The notes under the pieces are model-generated. The model had not been told where the DNA came from. It made no database searches and saw nothing but the letters and a program-made list of their open reading frames with translations. Both the position numbers and the translations under genes were made by a program. A stretch of 64,000 bases of DNA from Tenacibaculum todarodis (lineage in GTDB: Bacteria > Bacteroidota > Bacteroidia > Flavobacteriales > Flavobacteriaceae): contig NZ_CP018155.1 in the NCBI RefSeq assembly GCF_001889045.1, positions 2,955,214 through 3,019,213 on the forward strand, in the 5' to 3' direction. Of this stretch, positions 53,469 through 61,571 are shown in pieces; positions within the stretch are counted from its first letter, which is position 1, and the number at the start of each line of letters is the position of its first letter.

Positions 53469-53684
53469 ATGCTTCAAGACAAACAATTTTTAATAGATAC
53501 AGCCAAAATGAAAATGCCTTACGGTAAATACAAAGGTGTGTATTTGTCAGACGTTCCAGAAGCATATATTGTTTGGTATAAAAACCATGGTTTTCCAAAA
53601 GGGAAACTCGGGAAAATGATGGGTTTTGTTTATGAATTAAAACTAAACGGATTAGAAGATATTCTTAGAAAAGTAAGAGCATAA
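53469..53684 (+). CDS. DUF3820 family protein
   Basis: The 71-aa protein has the compact DUF3820 motif MPYGKYKGVYLSDVPEAYIV followed by WYKNHGFPKGKLGKMM. The family is of unknown function, with a fold found near exonuclease domains. It begins 3 bases after the dehydrogenase stop and overlaps the next start by one base, so the three genes are cotranscribed. Confidence 0.85.
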   Translation: MLQDKQFLIDTAKMKMPYGKYKGVYLSDVPEAYIVWYKNHGFPKGKLGKMMGFVYELKLNGLEDILRKVRA

Positions 53685-54052
53685 TGAAACCCGCTGAAGA
53701 ATATATCTTAACACGCCCAGAACCTTTTAAATCTATTTTATTGCATTTGCAAATTGTAATAGAAACAAACTTTCCAGAAGTTGAGTTAAAATTTAAATGG
53801 AAAATACCAGTCTATTATTTAAATGGACATCAATTATGTTATATAAATGCTTCTCTCAAAAAAGGATTTGTAGATGTTGGTTTTTGGGCTAAAAATATTC
53901 TAGAAGAATATTCAGATGTTATGGTCTCAGAAGGTAGAACTGTTGTAAAATCGTTACGTTATACTTCAATTGAAGATGTTGATAATGAGCTTCTTTTAAA
54001 AGTATTAAAAGAAGTTAGCTTACACAGCCACAAAGGGTTTTATAAAAGATAG
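53684..54052 (+). CDS. DUF1801 family protein
   Basis: The 122-aa protein has the YdhG/DUF1801 pattern: a helix with RPEPFKSILLHLQIVIETNF, EVELKFKWKIPVYYLNGHQL, and GFVDVGFWAKNIL. The fold is a small alpha/beta domain related to SCP2-like and iron chaperone (Fra) proteins; its function in this group is unknown. The start ATG overlaps the stop of the DUF3820 gene (TAATG). The convergent transglutaminase gene ends 4 bases downstream. Confidence 0.85.
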   Translation: MKPAEEYILTRPEPFKSILLHLQIVIETNFPEVELKFKWKIPVYYLNGHQLCYINASLKKGFVDVGFWAKNILEEYSDVMVSEGRTVVKSLRYTSIEDVDNELLLKVLKEVSLHSHKGFYKR

Positions 54053-54055
54053 TTT

Positions 54056-55012
54056 TTACTGAATTAAAAACTCCAAAACTACATTACCGTCAATAATTAA
54101 ATAAGCTTCTTTGCTTGATTTAGGAGGAATTATTTTAATAAAACCAGTTGACTCTTTAAAATTTATTTTTGGTTTTTGAGAGTATCTACTACCTTTAAAA
54201 CCAACAAATACTTTTTGAGTACTCTTTAAATTTTTAATCTGAAATTCAATATAACCTTCTTTGTTTTTCTTAATAACTCCACTTGTTGGGAAAACTAAAG
54301 TTAAGTTAGTGTTCAAAAACTTGTGATTATATATAGGTTGCTTGTAAAATGCTGTTTTACTTAATCTTTTTACTCTCAATTGCCAAATAGTTTGTTCAGG
54401 GAAATGAGTAAAGAATAATTTTTCCGTCGGAATATCAAAAAAGTAATTCGTAAAACTACGTTTCCATTTTCCGTTTTCTTCGTGTCCAGCTCCCCAAGTT
54501 GCATCAAAATAGCGCCATTCATCATTAATTTTTACTGCATTCCAAGCATGATTTGCGTTAAAAATAGGTATTCCTATTTCTTGAGGTGAGTTTCTTATAT
54601 AACCTTTTATAAATTCATTTTCTATTTTAAGAAGTGTACAGATTTTAGCGAAAACTCTTGCGTAACCTTCGCAAACAGCTTTTTTAGAAGAAAGTGTTTC
54701 AGAAACAATTTGATTATTTAACGTTGTTATTTTTTGCTGCTTTTCCTCTTCCGAAGAATAACTAAATGAGTAGCTGGTTTTAGTCGGGCTGTAATATTCG
54801 GCTAAATCATAACGGATGTTTTGTGTTAACCAAATATAAGTAGCTCTTACTTTTTCTGTGTCTGAATTAAAATCTTCTGAAATTAAGTCGGCTAATTTTT
54901 CAGCAGAAATAAATTTAGGGTAACTTTTTACTTTTGCATCAACGGTACTAAAATATTGTGCATCAGCAGTAGAAATTGTAATCAGAAAAAAGAAAAAGAA
55001 AAGTTGTTTCAT
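54056..55012 (-). CDS. Secreted transglutaminase-like protein
   Basis: The 318-aa protein has a cleavable signal (MKQLFFFFFLITISTADAQ). A transglutaminase-like fold follows: TYIWLTQNIRYDL, then KAVCEGYARVFAKIC (catalytic Cys about 115), NANHAWNAVKI (His about 155) and YFDATWGAG (Asp about 171). In Bacteroidota such proteins act in the periplasm as peptidases or cross-linking enzymes. The C-terminal 120 residues are beta-rich and unassigned. The gene is leftward and downstream of kdsA, 41 bases away, possibly cotranscribed. Confidence 0.85.
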   Translation of the reverse strand: MKQLFFFFFLITISTADAQYFSTVDAKVKSYPKFISAEKLADLISEDFNSDTEKVRATYIWLTQNIRYDLAEYYSPTKTSYSFSYSSEEEKQQKITTLNNQIVSETLSSKKAVCEGYARVFAKICTLLKIENEFIKGYIRNSPQEIGIPIFNANHAWNAVKINDEWRYFDATWGAGHEENGKWKRSFTNYFFDIPTEKLFFTHFPEQTIWQLRVKRLSKTAFYKQPIYNHKFLNTNLTLVFPTSGVIKKNKEGYIEFQIKNLKSTQKVFVGFKGSRYSQKPKINFKESTGFIKIIPPKSSKEAYLIIDGNVVLEFLIQ

Positions 55013-55053
55013 ATTTGAAATTATATAACAACTTTGTTGAGCAAAAATTGTGC

Positions 55054-55872
55054 CTATAAATTATTCACAGTTTTCCTAATAGCAACCAAATTAGTTAATA
55101 ATTTCTCTAAGTAGTTTAAATCTAACATGTTTGCTCCGTCAGATTTTGCGTTTGCAGGGTCAAAATGCGTTTCAATAAACAAACCATCTACGTTATTTAC
55201 AACTCCAGCACGTGCAATAGTTTCAATCATGTCTGGTCTTCCACCTGTAACACCGCTTGTTTGATTTGGTTGTTGTAAAGAATGTGTAACATCTAAAATT
55301 GTAGGAGCAAATTCTCTCATTTCAGGAATTCCTCTAAAATCAACAATCATATCTTGGTAACCAAACATAGTTCCTCTATCGGTTATCCAAGCTTTATCAG
55401 AGCCACTATCTTTTACTTTTTGAACCGCGTGTTGCATGGCAGCTGGACTCATAAATTGTCCTTTCTTTAAATTAACAACCTTACCAGTTTTTGCAGCCGC
55501 AACTACTAAATCGGTTTGCCGAACTAAAAAAGCAGGAATTTGTAAAACATCTACATATTGAGCAGCTAAAGCAGCATCAGACACTTCATGAATATCGGTA
55601 ACTGTTGGCACGTTAAAAGTCTCAGAAACTTTACGTAAAATTTTTAAGGCTTTTTCATCTCCAATTCCGGTAAAACTATCAATTCTACTTCTATTAGCTT
55701 TTTTAAAACTTCCTTTAAAAATATAAGGAATCTCTAATTTATCTGTAATAGAAATTACTTTTTCAGCAATACGCATTGCCATATCTTCACTTTCTATGGC
55801 ACAAGGACCAGCAAGTAAAAAAAAATTATTAGAATCTGTGTGTTTTATATTTGGAACTAAAGATAAATTCAT
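55054..55872 (-). CDS. kdsA: 3-deoxy-D-manno-octulosonate 8-phosphate synthase
   Basis: The 272-aa enzyme condenses phosphoenolpyruvate with arabinose 5-phosphate to make KDO 8-phosphate for lipopolysaccharide. Marks: FFLLAGPCAIESEDMAMRIA (substrate loop), FKGSFKKANRSR (PEP binding), PAFLVRQTDL, KGQFMSPAAM, and DVTHSLQQPN with metal-binding His. The length is normal. I chose the ATG at 55872 (MNLSLVPN) over one six codons upstream because the longer form adds MHKIFT, which is not part of the family. Confidence 0.95.
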   Translation of the reverse strand: MNLSLVPNIKHTDSNNFFLLAGPCAIESEDMAMRIAEKVISITDKLEIPYIFKGSFKKANRSRIDSFTGIGDEKALKILRKVSETFNVPTVTDIHEVSDAALAAQYVDVLQIPAFLVRQTDLVVAAAKTGKVVNLKKGQFMSPAAMQHAVQKVKDSGSDKAWITDRGTMFGYQDMIVDFRGIPEMREFAPTILDVTHSLQQPNQTSGVTGGRPDMIETIARAGVVNNVDGLFIETHFDPANAKSDGANMLDLNYLEKLLTNLVAIRKTVNNL

Positions 55873-55959
55873 TGTAAATATTTTATGCAAAAATACAAAT
55901 TTTAATTAGCTCTATTAAATTGATATTAAAATCAATTTTTAAAAAAAGCATAAAAAAAA

Positions 55960-55983
55960 CCGCATTCAATTAAATGAATGCGG
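55960..55983 (-). terminator. Terminator of the ompA-like gene
   Basis: A 9-bp stem ccgcattca / tgaatgcgg with a 6-nt loop and a run of T on the minus strand (A at 55952-55959), 30 bases past the stop of the leftward OmpA gene. Confidence 0.85.
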
Positions 55984-56013
55984 CTAAATTATAAGAATTT
56001 TATGCTATAATAA

Positions 56014-57186
56014 TTATTTAATTGTAAAAGATACTCTTCTTACTAATTGTCTAGCTTCTTCTGAGTTCTTGTTTACAGAAGTATCTTCACCTTTACCATT
56101 GTATGATAATCTATTTGAAGAAATACCCGCTGCAACTAATACATCGTATACTTTTTTTGCTCTTTTTGTTGATAAAGATTGGTTGCTATTTGTGCTACCT
56201 AACTCATCTGCATAACCAGTTAATTCAACTTTAGTAGAAGGGTTTTCAGTTAAGTATTTAGCTACATAGTTAACAGCTTCTAAAGAATATTTTTGGATAG
56301 TACTTTTACCAAAGTCAAAATATACATTTTCATACCCTTTGTTTAATAATTCTTTAATAAAATCTACTTTAGGAGCAACAGTAGTTTTTCCTTTTTTAGA
56401 ATATCTATTATCTAATTCAGTAACTAAAGCAGCTTTGTTATAATCGCTTTTAACACCTGTTAATTTAGCAATTTTAGCTTCAGCAGTTTTTAAACGATTT
56501 TCTAAAGCCGTTAACTCGTTAGTTTCTTCAACAGTAGGTTCGTTAGATTCAACATACCAATCTGCATGAGTTTTTTCTTTACCTAAGTAGATGTTAAGAC
56601 CTACTGAAGCATTAAATAAACCACCATTAAAACCATTACGAGAAGTTCTTCCATTTCCATCAAAAGATATATTTTGGTATAAATGACCAACAACAGAAGC
56701 GTCTAAGAATAAAGCAACACGATCTGTTAATTTAACTTGTGGAGTTACACCAAAAACAACATTTATCATTCTGTCCTTTGGAGCATTAGGTTGGTAAGCT
56801 TTAAGGTCAGATAAACCAACACCACCATGAATTAATAAGTTAATTCTTTGCGTCCAGTCTCTAAATCCTAAGATTTCACCTGCATTAACAACACCTTCTA
56901 TAGTTCCTCTATAATAATCAGTGTCAAAAGGCTTTCCTCCGTCAGCTTCAGAAAATTGATTAAATCCGAAATCTACACGTAAACCAAATTTTTCGTTAAT
57001 CATGTATCTTCCACCAATATTTGCTTGCCAAAAATCTGGAGTATCAGTTCCATATCCAGAAGACAATGGGAAAACTGGTTTGTGTACACCAACACCTAAA
57101 TCTATAGACCATTGATTAAATTCTTGTGCGTTAGCTTCTGTCATTGTACAGAATACTACAACTAATAATAATACTATTTTTTTCAT
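56014..57186 (-). CDS. OmpA family outer membrane protein
   Basis: The 390-aa protein has a signal peptide (MKKIVLLLVVVFCTMTEANA), an N-terminal eight-stranded barrel region (about 21-210), a coiled-coil-like linker (ENRLKTAEAKIAKLTGVKSD, about 230-250) and a C-terminal OmpA peptidoglycan-binding domain (about 285-390: VYFDFGKSTIQKYSLEAVNY, LTGYADELGSTNSNQSLSTK, RRVSF). It anchors the outer membrane to the cell wall. It is probably among the best expressed genes here, with its own promoter and terminator. Confidence 0.92.
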   Translation of the reverse strand: MKKIVLLLVVVFCTMTEANAQEFNQWSIDLGVGVHKPVFPLSSGYGTDTPDFWQANIGGRYMINEKFGLRVDFGFNQFSEADGGKPFDTDYYRGTIEGVVNAGEILGFRDWTQRINLLIHGGVGLSDLKAYQPNAPKDRMINVVFGVTPQVKLTDRVALFLDASVVGHLYQNISFDGNGRTSRNGFNGGLFNASVGLNIYLGKEKTHADWYVESNEPTVEETNELTALENRLKTAEAKIAKLTGVKSDYNKAALVTELDNRYSKKGKTTVAPKVDFIKELLNKGYENVYFDFGKSTIQKYSLEAVNYVAKYLTENPSTKVELTGYADELGSTNSNQSLSTKRAKKVYDVLVAAGISSNRLSYNGKGEDTSVNKNSEEARQLVRRVSFTIK

Positions 57187-57217
57187 AATTATTTTATTTA
57201 AAAAAATTTTCGAGGCG

Positions 57218-57225
57218 CAAAGATA
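57218..57225 (-). promoter_or_regulatory. -7 promoter element of the ompA-like gene
   Basis: Read leftward, TATCTTTG lies 32 bases before the ATG and matches the Bacteroidota -7 consensus TAnnTTTG. An imperfect palindrome (ttaaca...tgttaa, 57235-57253) lies where a -33 element would be expected. Confidence 0.5.
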
Positions 57226-57383
57226 GCTATAATGTTAACATTGACTATGTTAAATTTTATTATTTTTTTTGTAAATTTTAATGCTTTAATGTTAAGAAAA
57301 AAGTTGTTTTATTGTTGAGGTGAAAATCTTCAAAAACACGTATTTTAATTAGCTATCTTTAACCTTTTAAAAATGTATTCAAA

Positions 57384-58376
57384 ATGAAAAAAATCACATT
57401 AATTTTAAGTGCCTTAGTAGTTTTTATTTCTTGTAAAGAAACTAAAAGTGTAACCAGTCAAAAGAAATCTAACGTTGTAGAAAAAGCACAAGCTACAATA
57501 GATAGTGTAACGGTAAGAAAACACTTGTATACTTTAGCTTCTGATGATATGGAAGGAAGAGGAACAGGAACTCCAGGAATAGAAAAAGCAGCAGTTTATA
57601 TAGAAAATGAGTTTAAACGTATTGGTTTAAAAACGTTTAAAGACTTGGCAGATTATCGTCAAACATTTACATTTAAAAATAGAAGAACAGGAGAAGATAT
57701 TACGAGTAGTAATATTATAGGTGTTTTAGAAGGTAAAAGTAAAAAGGAAGAAATTGTAATAGTTTCTGCACATTACGATCACTTAGGAATGAAAAAAGAT
57801 GGTGAAGGAGATTTAATTTTTAATGGAGCAAATGATGATGCTTCTGGTGTAGCAGGAGTTTTAGTGTTAGCCGAATATTTTAAAAGCGTTGGAAACGAAA
57901 GGACAATTGTTTTTGCGGCTTTTACAGGTGAAGAAATGGGCTTAATTGGTTCTACAGAATTTGGAAAAGGAATTGATGCTTCTAAATTTGTTGCTGGAAT
58001 TAATTTAGAAATGATTGGTAAAACACCAAGTTTTGGGCCAAATACTGCATGGTTAACAGGTTTTGAACGTTCTGATTTTGGTAAAATAATTCAGAAAAAC
58101 TTAGAAGGAACAGGTTATCAATTATTTCCAGATCCATATAAAAAATTTAATTTATTTTTTAGATCAGACAATGCTTCTTTAGCGCGCTTAGGAGTTCCAT
58201 CTCATACATTTTCTACAACACCAATTGATGTAGATAAAGATTATCATAAAGTATCTGACGAAGCAGCAACTTTAAACATGACTGTGGTTACCCAAACTAT
58301 ACAGGCAGTTGCAAAAGGAACTGAAAGTATTATTAACGGAAAAGACACACCAACAAGAGTAGTAATAAAAGAGTAA
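57384..58376 (+). CDS. M28-family metallopeptidase, lipoprotein
   Basis: The 330-aa protein has a lipoprotein signal (MKKITLILSALVVFISCKE, lipid on Cys 17). The M28 zinc aminopeptidase fold is clear: SAHYDHLGMKK (His ligand), NGANDDASGVAGVLVLAEYF (Asp ligand), AFTGEEMGLIGS (catalytic Glu pair), LEMIGKTP and a late His in GVPSHTFSTTP. It trims peptides outside the cytoplasm, probably anchored in the outer membrane. A TATCTTTA box at about 57352 may be its promoter. It starts a rightward group of secreted proteins. Confidence 0.92.
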   Translation: MKKITLILSALVVFISCKETKSVTSQKKSNVVEKAQATIDSVTVRKHLYTLASDDMEGRGTGTPGIEKAAVYIENEFKRIGLKTFKDLADYRQTFTFKNRRTGEDITSSNIIGVLEGKSKKEEIVIVSAHYDHLGMKKDGEGDLIFNGANDDASGVAGVLVLAEYFKSVGNERTIVFAAFTGEEMGLIGSTEFGKGIDASKFVAGINLEMIGKTPSFGPNTAWLTGFERSDFGKIIQKNLEGTGYQLFPDPYKKFNLFFRSDNASLARLGVPSHTFSTTPIDVDKDYHKVSDEAATLNMTVVTQTIQAVAKGTESIINGKDTPTRVVIKE

Positions 58377-58477
58377 TTGCGTAATTCGCATTTTTAGTAT
58401 TGGTTATTTTTTAAATTGTTAAAATTTTCACAATATTTTTATTATATTCGTGAGATTTTAATTTAAAACCCTCAATT

Positions 58478-59980
58478 ATGAAAAAACTACTTTACGCATT
58501 AACTTTACTATTACTTATTGCTTCATGTTCTAATGATGAAATTCTAGAACAACAAACAATAGATAATCAAGAACTACTTTCAAGAGCTGATATCAATAAA
58601 ATTATAGATAATTCACTTCAAACTACAGGAGATTTCGATTGGTCAAAAGCCGATGCAAAAACTATTTATAGTGCTGTTAAATTAGGTGATGGAATTCTAA
58701 CAATTGGTTATGGTTATTCTTCTGATGAATTTGCTAAATCATCATCTTCAAAAGATGTAAAAGATGATATTCTAAATGTTATTTACAAAACGGAAGAGCT
58801 AAGTAATACAAAAGCTAGGAGTGAAGCAGAAATATTTTCACATGAAGATATAAATGTATTTGATATTCAAATTAAAAACTTTGCAACTGTAGAAAAATTA
58901 TTAAAACAAGGAAGAGTTAGATACATAGAACCAACAGGATATGATTATTTTAATGAGCAAGAAGTACAAGCTCGTTCTTCTAGTTCTTCATCTGGTTCTG
59001 GTTGCGGTTATGAGTCTTCAACTTTATCTTCAGCAGATTATAGAACTATAGCCCCAGGATCAAGAGTTCCTTGGTCTTTTGATGCACATAACATTCCTGC
59101 AGCATGGAATCATAGTACAGGAGCAGGTGTAACTGTAGCTGTAGTAGATTCAGGATTATCTCCTCAACAAAGCTTAATGAACCAAGATTTTAACGATGGA
59201 GATTCTTCAGGAAGATTTGTTCAAAAATATGGAACCTTTGTAGATTCTTGGTGGTCTTGGTCTAATAATTACGACGGTGTGCACGATAAATGTGGTCATG
59301 GGACAAGCATGGCATCAGTAGCAACTGCGCCAAGAAATAATAACAATTTACCAGTTGGTGTAGCTTACAATGCAAATTTAGTTTCTTATAGAGCAGTAGA
59401 AAATGTAATAATTAACGATTATCACGAAAAAAGAGGAGTTTCAGAAGCTTTAACAGCTTTAGGAAAACGTAGCGATGTAAAAGTAATTTCTATGTCAATA
59501 GGTTCTCCATTTAGTATTGGTAAAGTAAAAGATGCCGTAAGATATGCGTATGGTAAAGGGAAAATGATAATTGCAGCAGGCGGAACATCAACAAGTTTTA
59601 CAACTTGGTACGGAGTAATTTTTCCAGCAAGTATGAGCGAAACGGTAGCTGTAACAGGTGTAAAAGAAGGTCAATACAGTAAATGTGATGTTTGTCATAC
59701 AGGTTCTAAAATAGATTTTACGGTACAAATGCAACGTACAAATGGTACAAGTAATAAAGTGCCAGTTTTAAGTTATTATAACGGTCAAGCAGATTATGTA
59801 GGCGGTTCTTCTGTGGCAACGGCAACAACAGCAGGTATTGCAGCGTTGGTTTGGGCAAAACACCCAACTTGGTCGCGCACACAAGTATTAAATAAAATGA
59901 AGCAATCTGCAGATTTTTATCCAAGTAAACACTCTAAATATGGCTATGGAAACATAGACGCTTTGGAGGCGGTTCAATAA
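58478..59980 (+). CDS. Subtilisin-like serine peptidase (S8), lipoprotein
   Basis: 500 aa. A lipoprotein signal (MKKLLYALTLLLLIASCSND, Cys 17) is followed by a propeptide-like region to about residue 205. The catalytic triad is visible: VAVVDSGLS (Asp about 224), GHGTSMASVAT (His about 267), GGSSVATATTAGIAALVWA (Ser about 448). A Ser-rich tract (ARSSSSSSGSG) separates the propeptide from the enzyme, and two Cys pairs may be disulfides. No type IX secretion tail is visible. A terminator follows at 60001. Confidence 0.92.
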   Translation: MKKLLYALTLLLLIASCSNDEILEQQTIDNQELLSRADINKIIDNSLQTTGDFDWSKADAKTIYSAVKLGDGILTIGYGYSSDEFAKSSSSKDVKDDILNVIYKTEELSNTKARSEAEIFSHEDINVFDIQIKNFATVEKLLKQGRVRYIEPTGYDYFNEQEVQARSSSSSSGSGCGYESSTLSSADYRTIAPGSRVPWSFDAHNIPAAWNHSTGAGVTVAVVDSGLSPQQSLMNQDFNDGDSSGRFVQKYGTFVDSWWSWSNNYDGVHDKCGHGTSMASVATAPRNNNNLPVGVAYNANLVSYRAVENVIINDYHEKRGVSEALTALGKRSDVKVISMSIGSPFSIGKVKDAVRYAYGKGKMIIAAGGTSTSFTTWYGVIFPASMSETVAVTGVKEGQYSKCDVCHTGSKIDFTVQMQRTNGTSNKVPVLSYYNGQADYVGGSSVATATTAGIAALVWAKHPTWSRTQVLNKMKQSADFYPSKHSKYGYGNIDALEAVQ

Positions 59981-60000
59981 TAAACAACTAACTGAACCTA

Positions 60001-60028
60001 AAAGTCTTGTAAGAAATTGCAAGACTTT
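60001..60028 (+). terminator. Terminator of the S8 peptidase gene
   Basis: A 9-bp stem aaagtcttg / caagacttt followed by a T run to 60032, 20 bases after the stop. Confidence 0.85.
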
Positions 60029-60060
60029 TTTTATTTTTATGGAATAATTTTTGCTTTATA

Positions 60061-60139
60061 TTTGGGCGTTCGAGCGGGCTTTCCATTATATCTTTTTTTG
60101 AGAAAAACAAAAAAAGGATGTCATTACAATCCCTAACGC
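60061..60139. repeat. REP-like dispersed element, copy 2
   Basis: Shares tttgggcgttcgagcgggct and the end caatccctaacgc with the copy at 52085-52163, at nearly the same length. The middle differs in sequence but again forms a hairpin (tcttttttt / aaaaaaaga-type pairing), so the structure and not the sequence is kept there. Confidence 0.75.
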
Positions 60140-60170
60140 AAAACCGAGCAATCAATAAAAAAAGAAAAAA

Positions 60171-60695
60171 ATGAAACATTTAAAATACCTTTTACTATTC
60201 TTAGTTGTAGCCTGTTCATCACCAAAAATTGTATATGATTATGATACACAAGAAGATTTTACAACATATAAAACCTTTAATTTTTTTAGTGATGCAGGAA
60301 AAGGATTAAACGATTTTGATATAAAAAGAATAGAATCAACTATAGAAAATACACTTAATAAACAAGGTTTAAAATTATCAGAAACACCAGATTTTTATAT
60401 TAATTATTCATCTAAAGAATTAGAAAAAGAAGAAGACAATAATGTAGGAGTTGGAATTGGAGGAGGAAATGGCGGATTTGGAATTGGTGTTTCAACCGGT
60501 ATTTCACTTGGTGCAGAAAAAAGGTTACAGCAATTAACAATAGATTTTGTTTCTGCAAAAGAAGATCAACTATTCTGGCAATCTATTTCAGAAAGTTTAT
60601 TAAAAGTAAAAGCAGCACCAGAAGAAAGAACTAAACATTATCAATCTTTACTACCAAAAGTGTTTTCTGAATTCCCTCCAAAAAAGAAAAAATAA
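60171..60695 (+). CDS. DUF4136 lipoprotein
   Basis: 174 aa. A lipoprotein signal ends at Cys 15 (MKHLKYLLLFLVVACSSPK). The DUF4136 pattern follows: YDTQEDFTTYKTFNFF, then LNDFDIKRIESTIENTLNKQ, DFYINYSSKE, a glycine-rich tract (GVGIGGGNGGFGIGVSTGIS) and LTIDFVSAKEDQLFWQSISE. The family is common in Bacteroidota outer membranes, function unknown. It overlaps the TfoX-like gene start by one base. Confidence 0.9.
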   Translation: MKHLKYLLLFLVVACSSPKIVYDYDTQEDFTTYKTFNFFSDAGKGLNDFDIKRIESTIENTLNKQGLKLSETPDFYINYSSKELEKEEDNNVGVGIGGGNGGFGIGVSTGISLGAEKRLQQLTIDFVSAKEDQLFWQSISESLLKVKAAPEERTKHYQSLLPKVFSEFPPKKKK

Positions 60696-61051
60696 TGGCC
60701 TATAATGAGTTTTTAGTTGATAGAGTAGCTCAGTTTTTTAGAGAAAAAAGTATTCATTTTAATGCTAAAAAAATGTTTGGCGGATTTGTTTTTATGATAG
60801 ACAATAAAATGTGTGTTGGAGTAATGAAAGACCAAATCATGGCTAGAATTAATCCTGATATTTTTGAAAAATCTATATTAAAGGAAGGTTGTAAACCAAT
60901 GGACTTTACAGGAAAAAAAATGAAAGGATTTGTTTATTTAAGTGATGAAGCCATAGATTTGGAAGACGATTTACATTATTGGTTGCAACTAGCATTAGAC
61001 TTTAATCCGTTAGCAAAAGCAAGTAAAAAAAGAAAATCCTCTAAAAGTTAA
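60695..61051 (+). CDS. TfoX/Sxy N-terminal domain protein
   Basis: The 118-aa protein has the TfoX_N pattern: AKKMFGGFVFMIDNKMCVGV, QIMARINPDIFEKS and GKKMKGFVYLSDEAI. In gamma-proteobacteria the related Sxy helps control competence; in Bacteroidota the role is not established. A Lys/Ser tail (KASKKRKSSKS) overlaps the terminator that starts 18 bases before the stop codon. Confidence 0.88.
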   Translation: MAYNEFLVDRVAQFFREKSIHFNAKKMFGGFVFMIDNKMCVGVMKDQIMARINPDIFEKSILKEGCKPMDFTGKKMKGFVYLSDEAIDLEDDLHYWLQLALDFNPLAKASKKRKSSKS

Positions 61052-61063
61052 TTTAGAGGATTT
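61034..61063 (+). terminator. Terminator overlapping the TfoX-like gene end
   Basis: A 12-bp stem aaatcctctaaa / tttagaggattt whose loop contains the stop codon, followed by T to 61067. The coding end and the terminator share bases. Confidence 0.85.
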
Positions 61064-61087
61064 TTTTATATTGTAATAAGAGTTTTC

Positions 61088-61534
61088 TTAAAACTGATAT
61101 TTTACAGAAAGTGCAACATCAGAATTTAAACCGCTTAAACCTCCAGAAATTCCAATTTCTGGTCTGTAATCTACAGAAAGTAATATTGGAGTATCAAAAT
61201 CATATTCAATACCAACAACACCTGCAGCATAAATTCCAGTTCCTCCAGCTGAAACTATTCCACCACCAGCACCAGCGTACCAGTTAAACTTGTCTTCTAA
61301 ATTCCAAACCCATTGGTATAAACCAGTTGCTTTAAAATTTGTAAATTCATTAGCCAAACCTAAATCAATTTCTAAACGATTGTTTTCTCCTAATGCTCTT
61401 TGGTAGGTAATTTCTCCACCAACTCCGTTTCCACCACTAAAGCGTAAACCGATTGCGTTTTCAGAAATATCTTGTGCATTTGCAGAAAAAGCTCCTGCGA
61501 TAATTAATCCTAAACTTAAAAGTATTTTTTTCAT
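61088..61534 (-). CDS. Small outer membrane beta-barrel protein
   Basis: 148 aa. A signal peptide (MKKILLSLGLIIAGAFSANA) precedes a Gly-rich barrel with alternating strands (GLRFSGGNGVGGEITYQRAL ... SVDYRPEIGISGGLSGL) ending in the aromatic VKYQF, as expected for barrel insertion by BAM. The ATG at 61534 was preferred over one nine codons upstream because it gives a clean signal peptide. It lies between the TfoX-like gene and the broken macroglobulin gene. Confidence 0.85.
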   Translation of the reverse strand: MKKILLSLGLIIAGAFSANAQDISENAIGLRFSGGNGVGGEITYQRALGENNRLEIDLGLANEFTNFKATGLYQWVWNLEDKFNWYAGAGGGIVSAGGTGIYAAGVVGIEYDFDTPILLSVDYRPEIGISGGLSGLNSDVALSVKYQF

Positions 61535-61571
61535 AATTGTATTTTTAATATGAGGTTGCAAATATACAACG

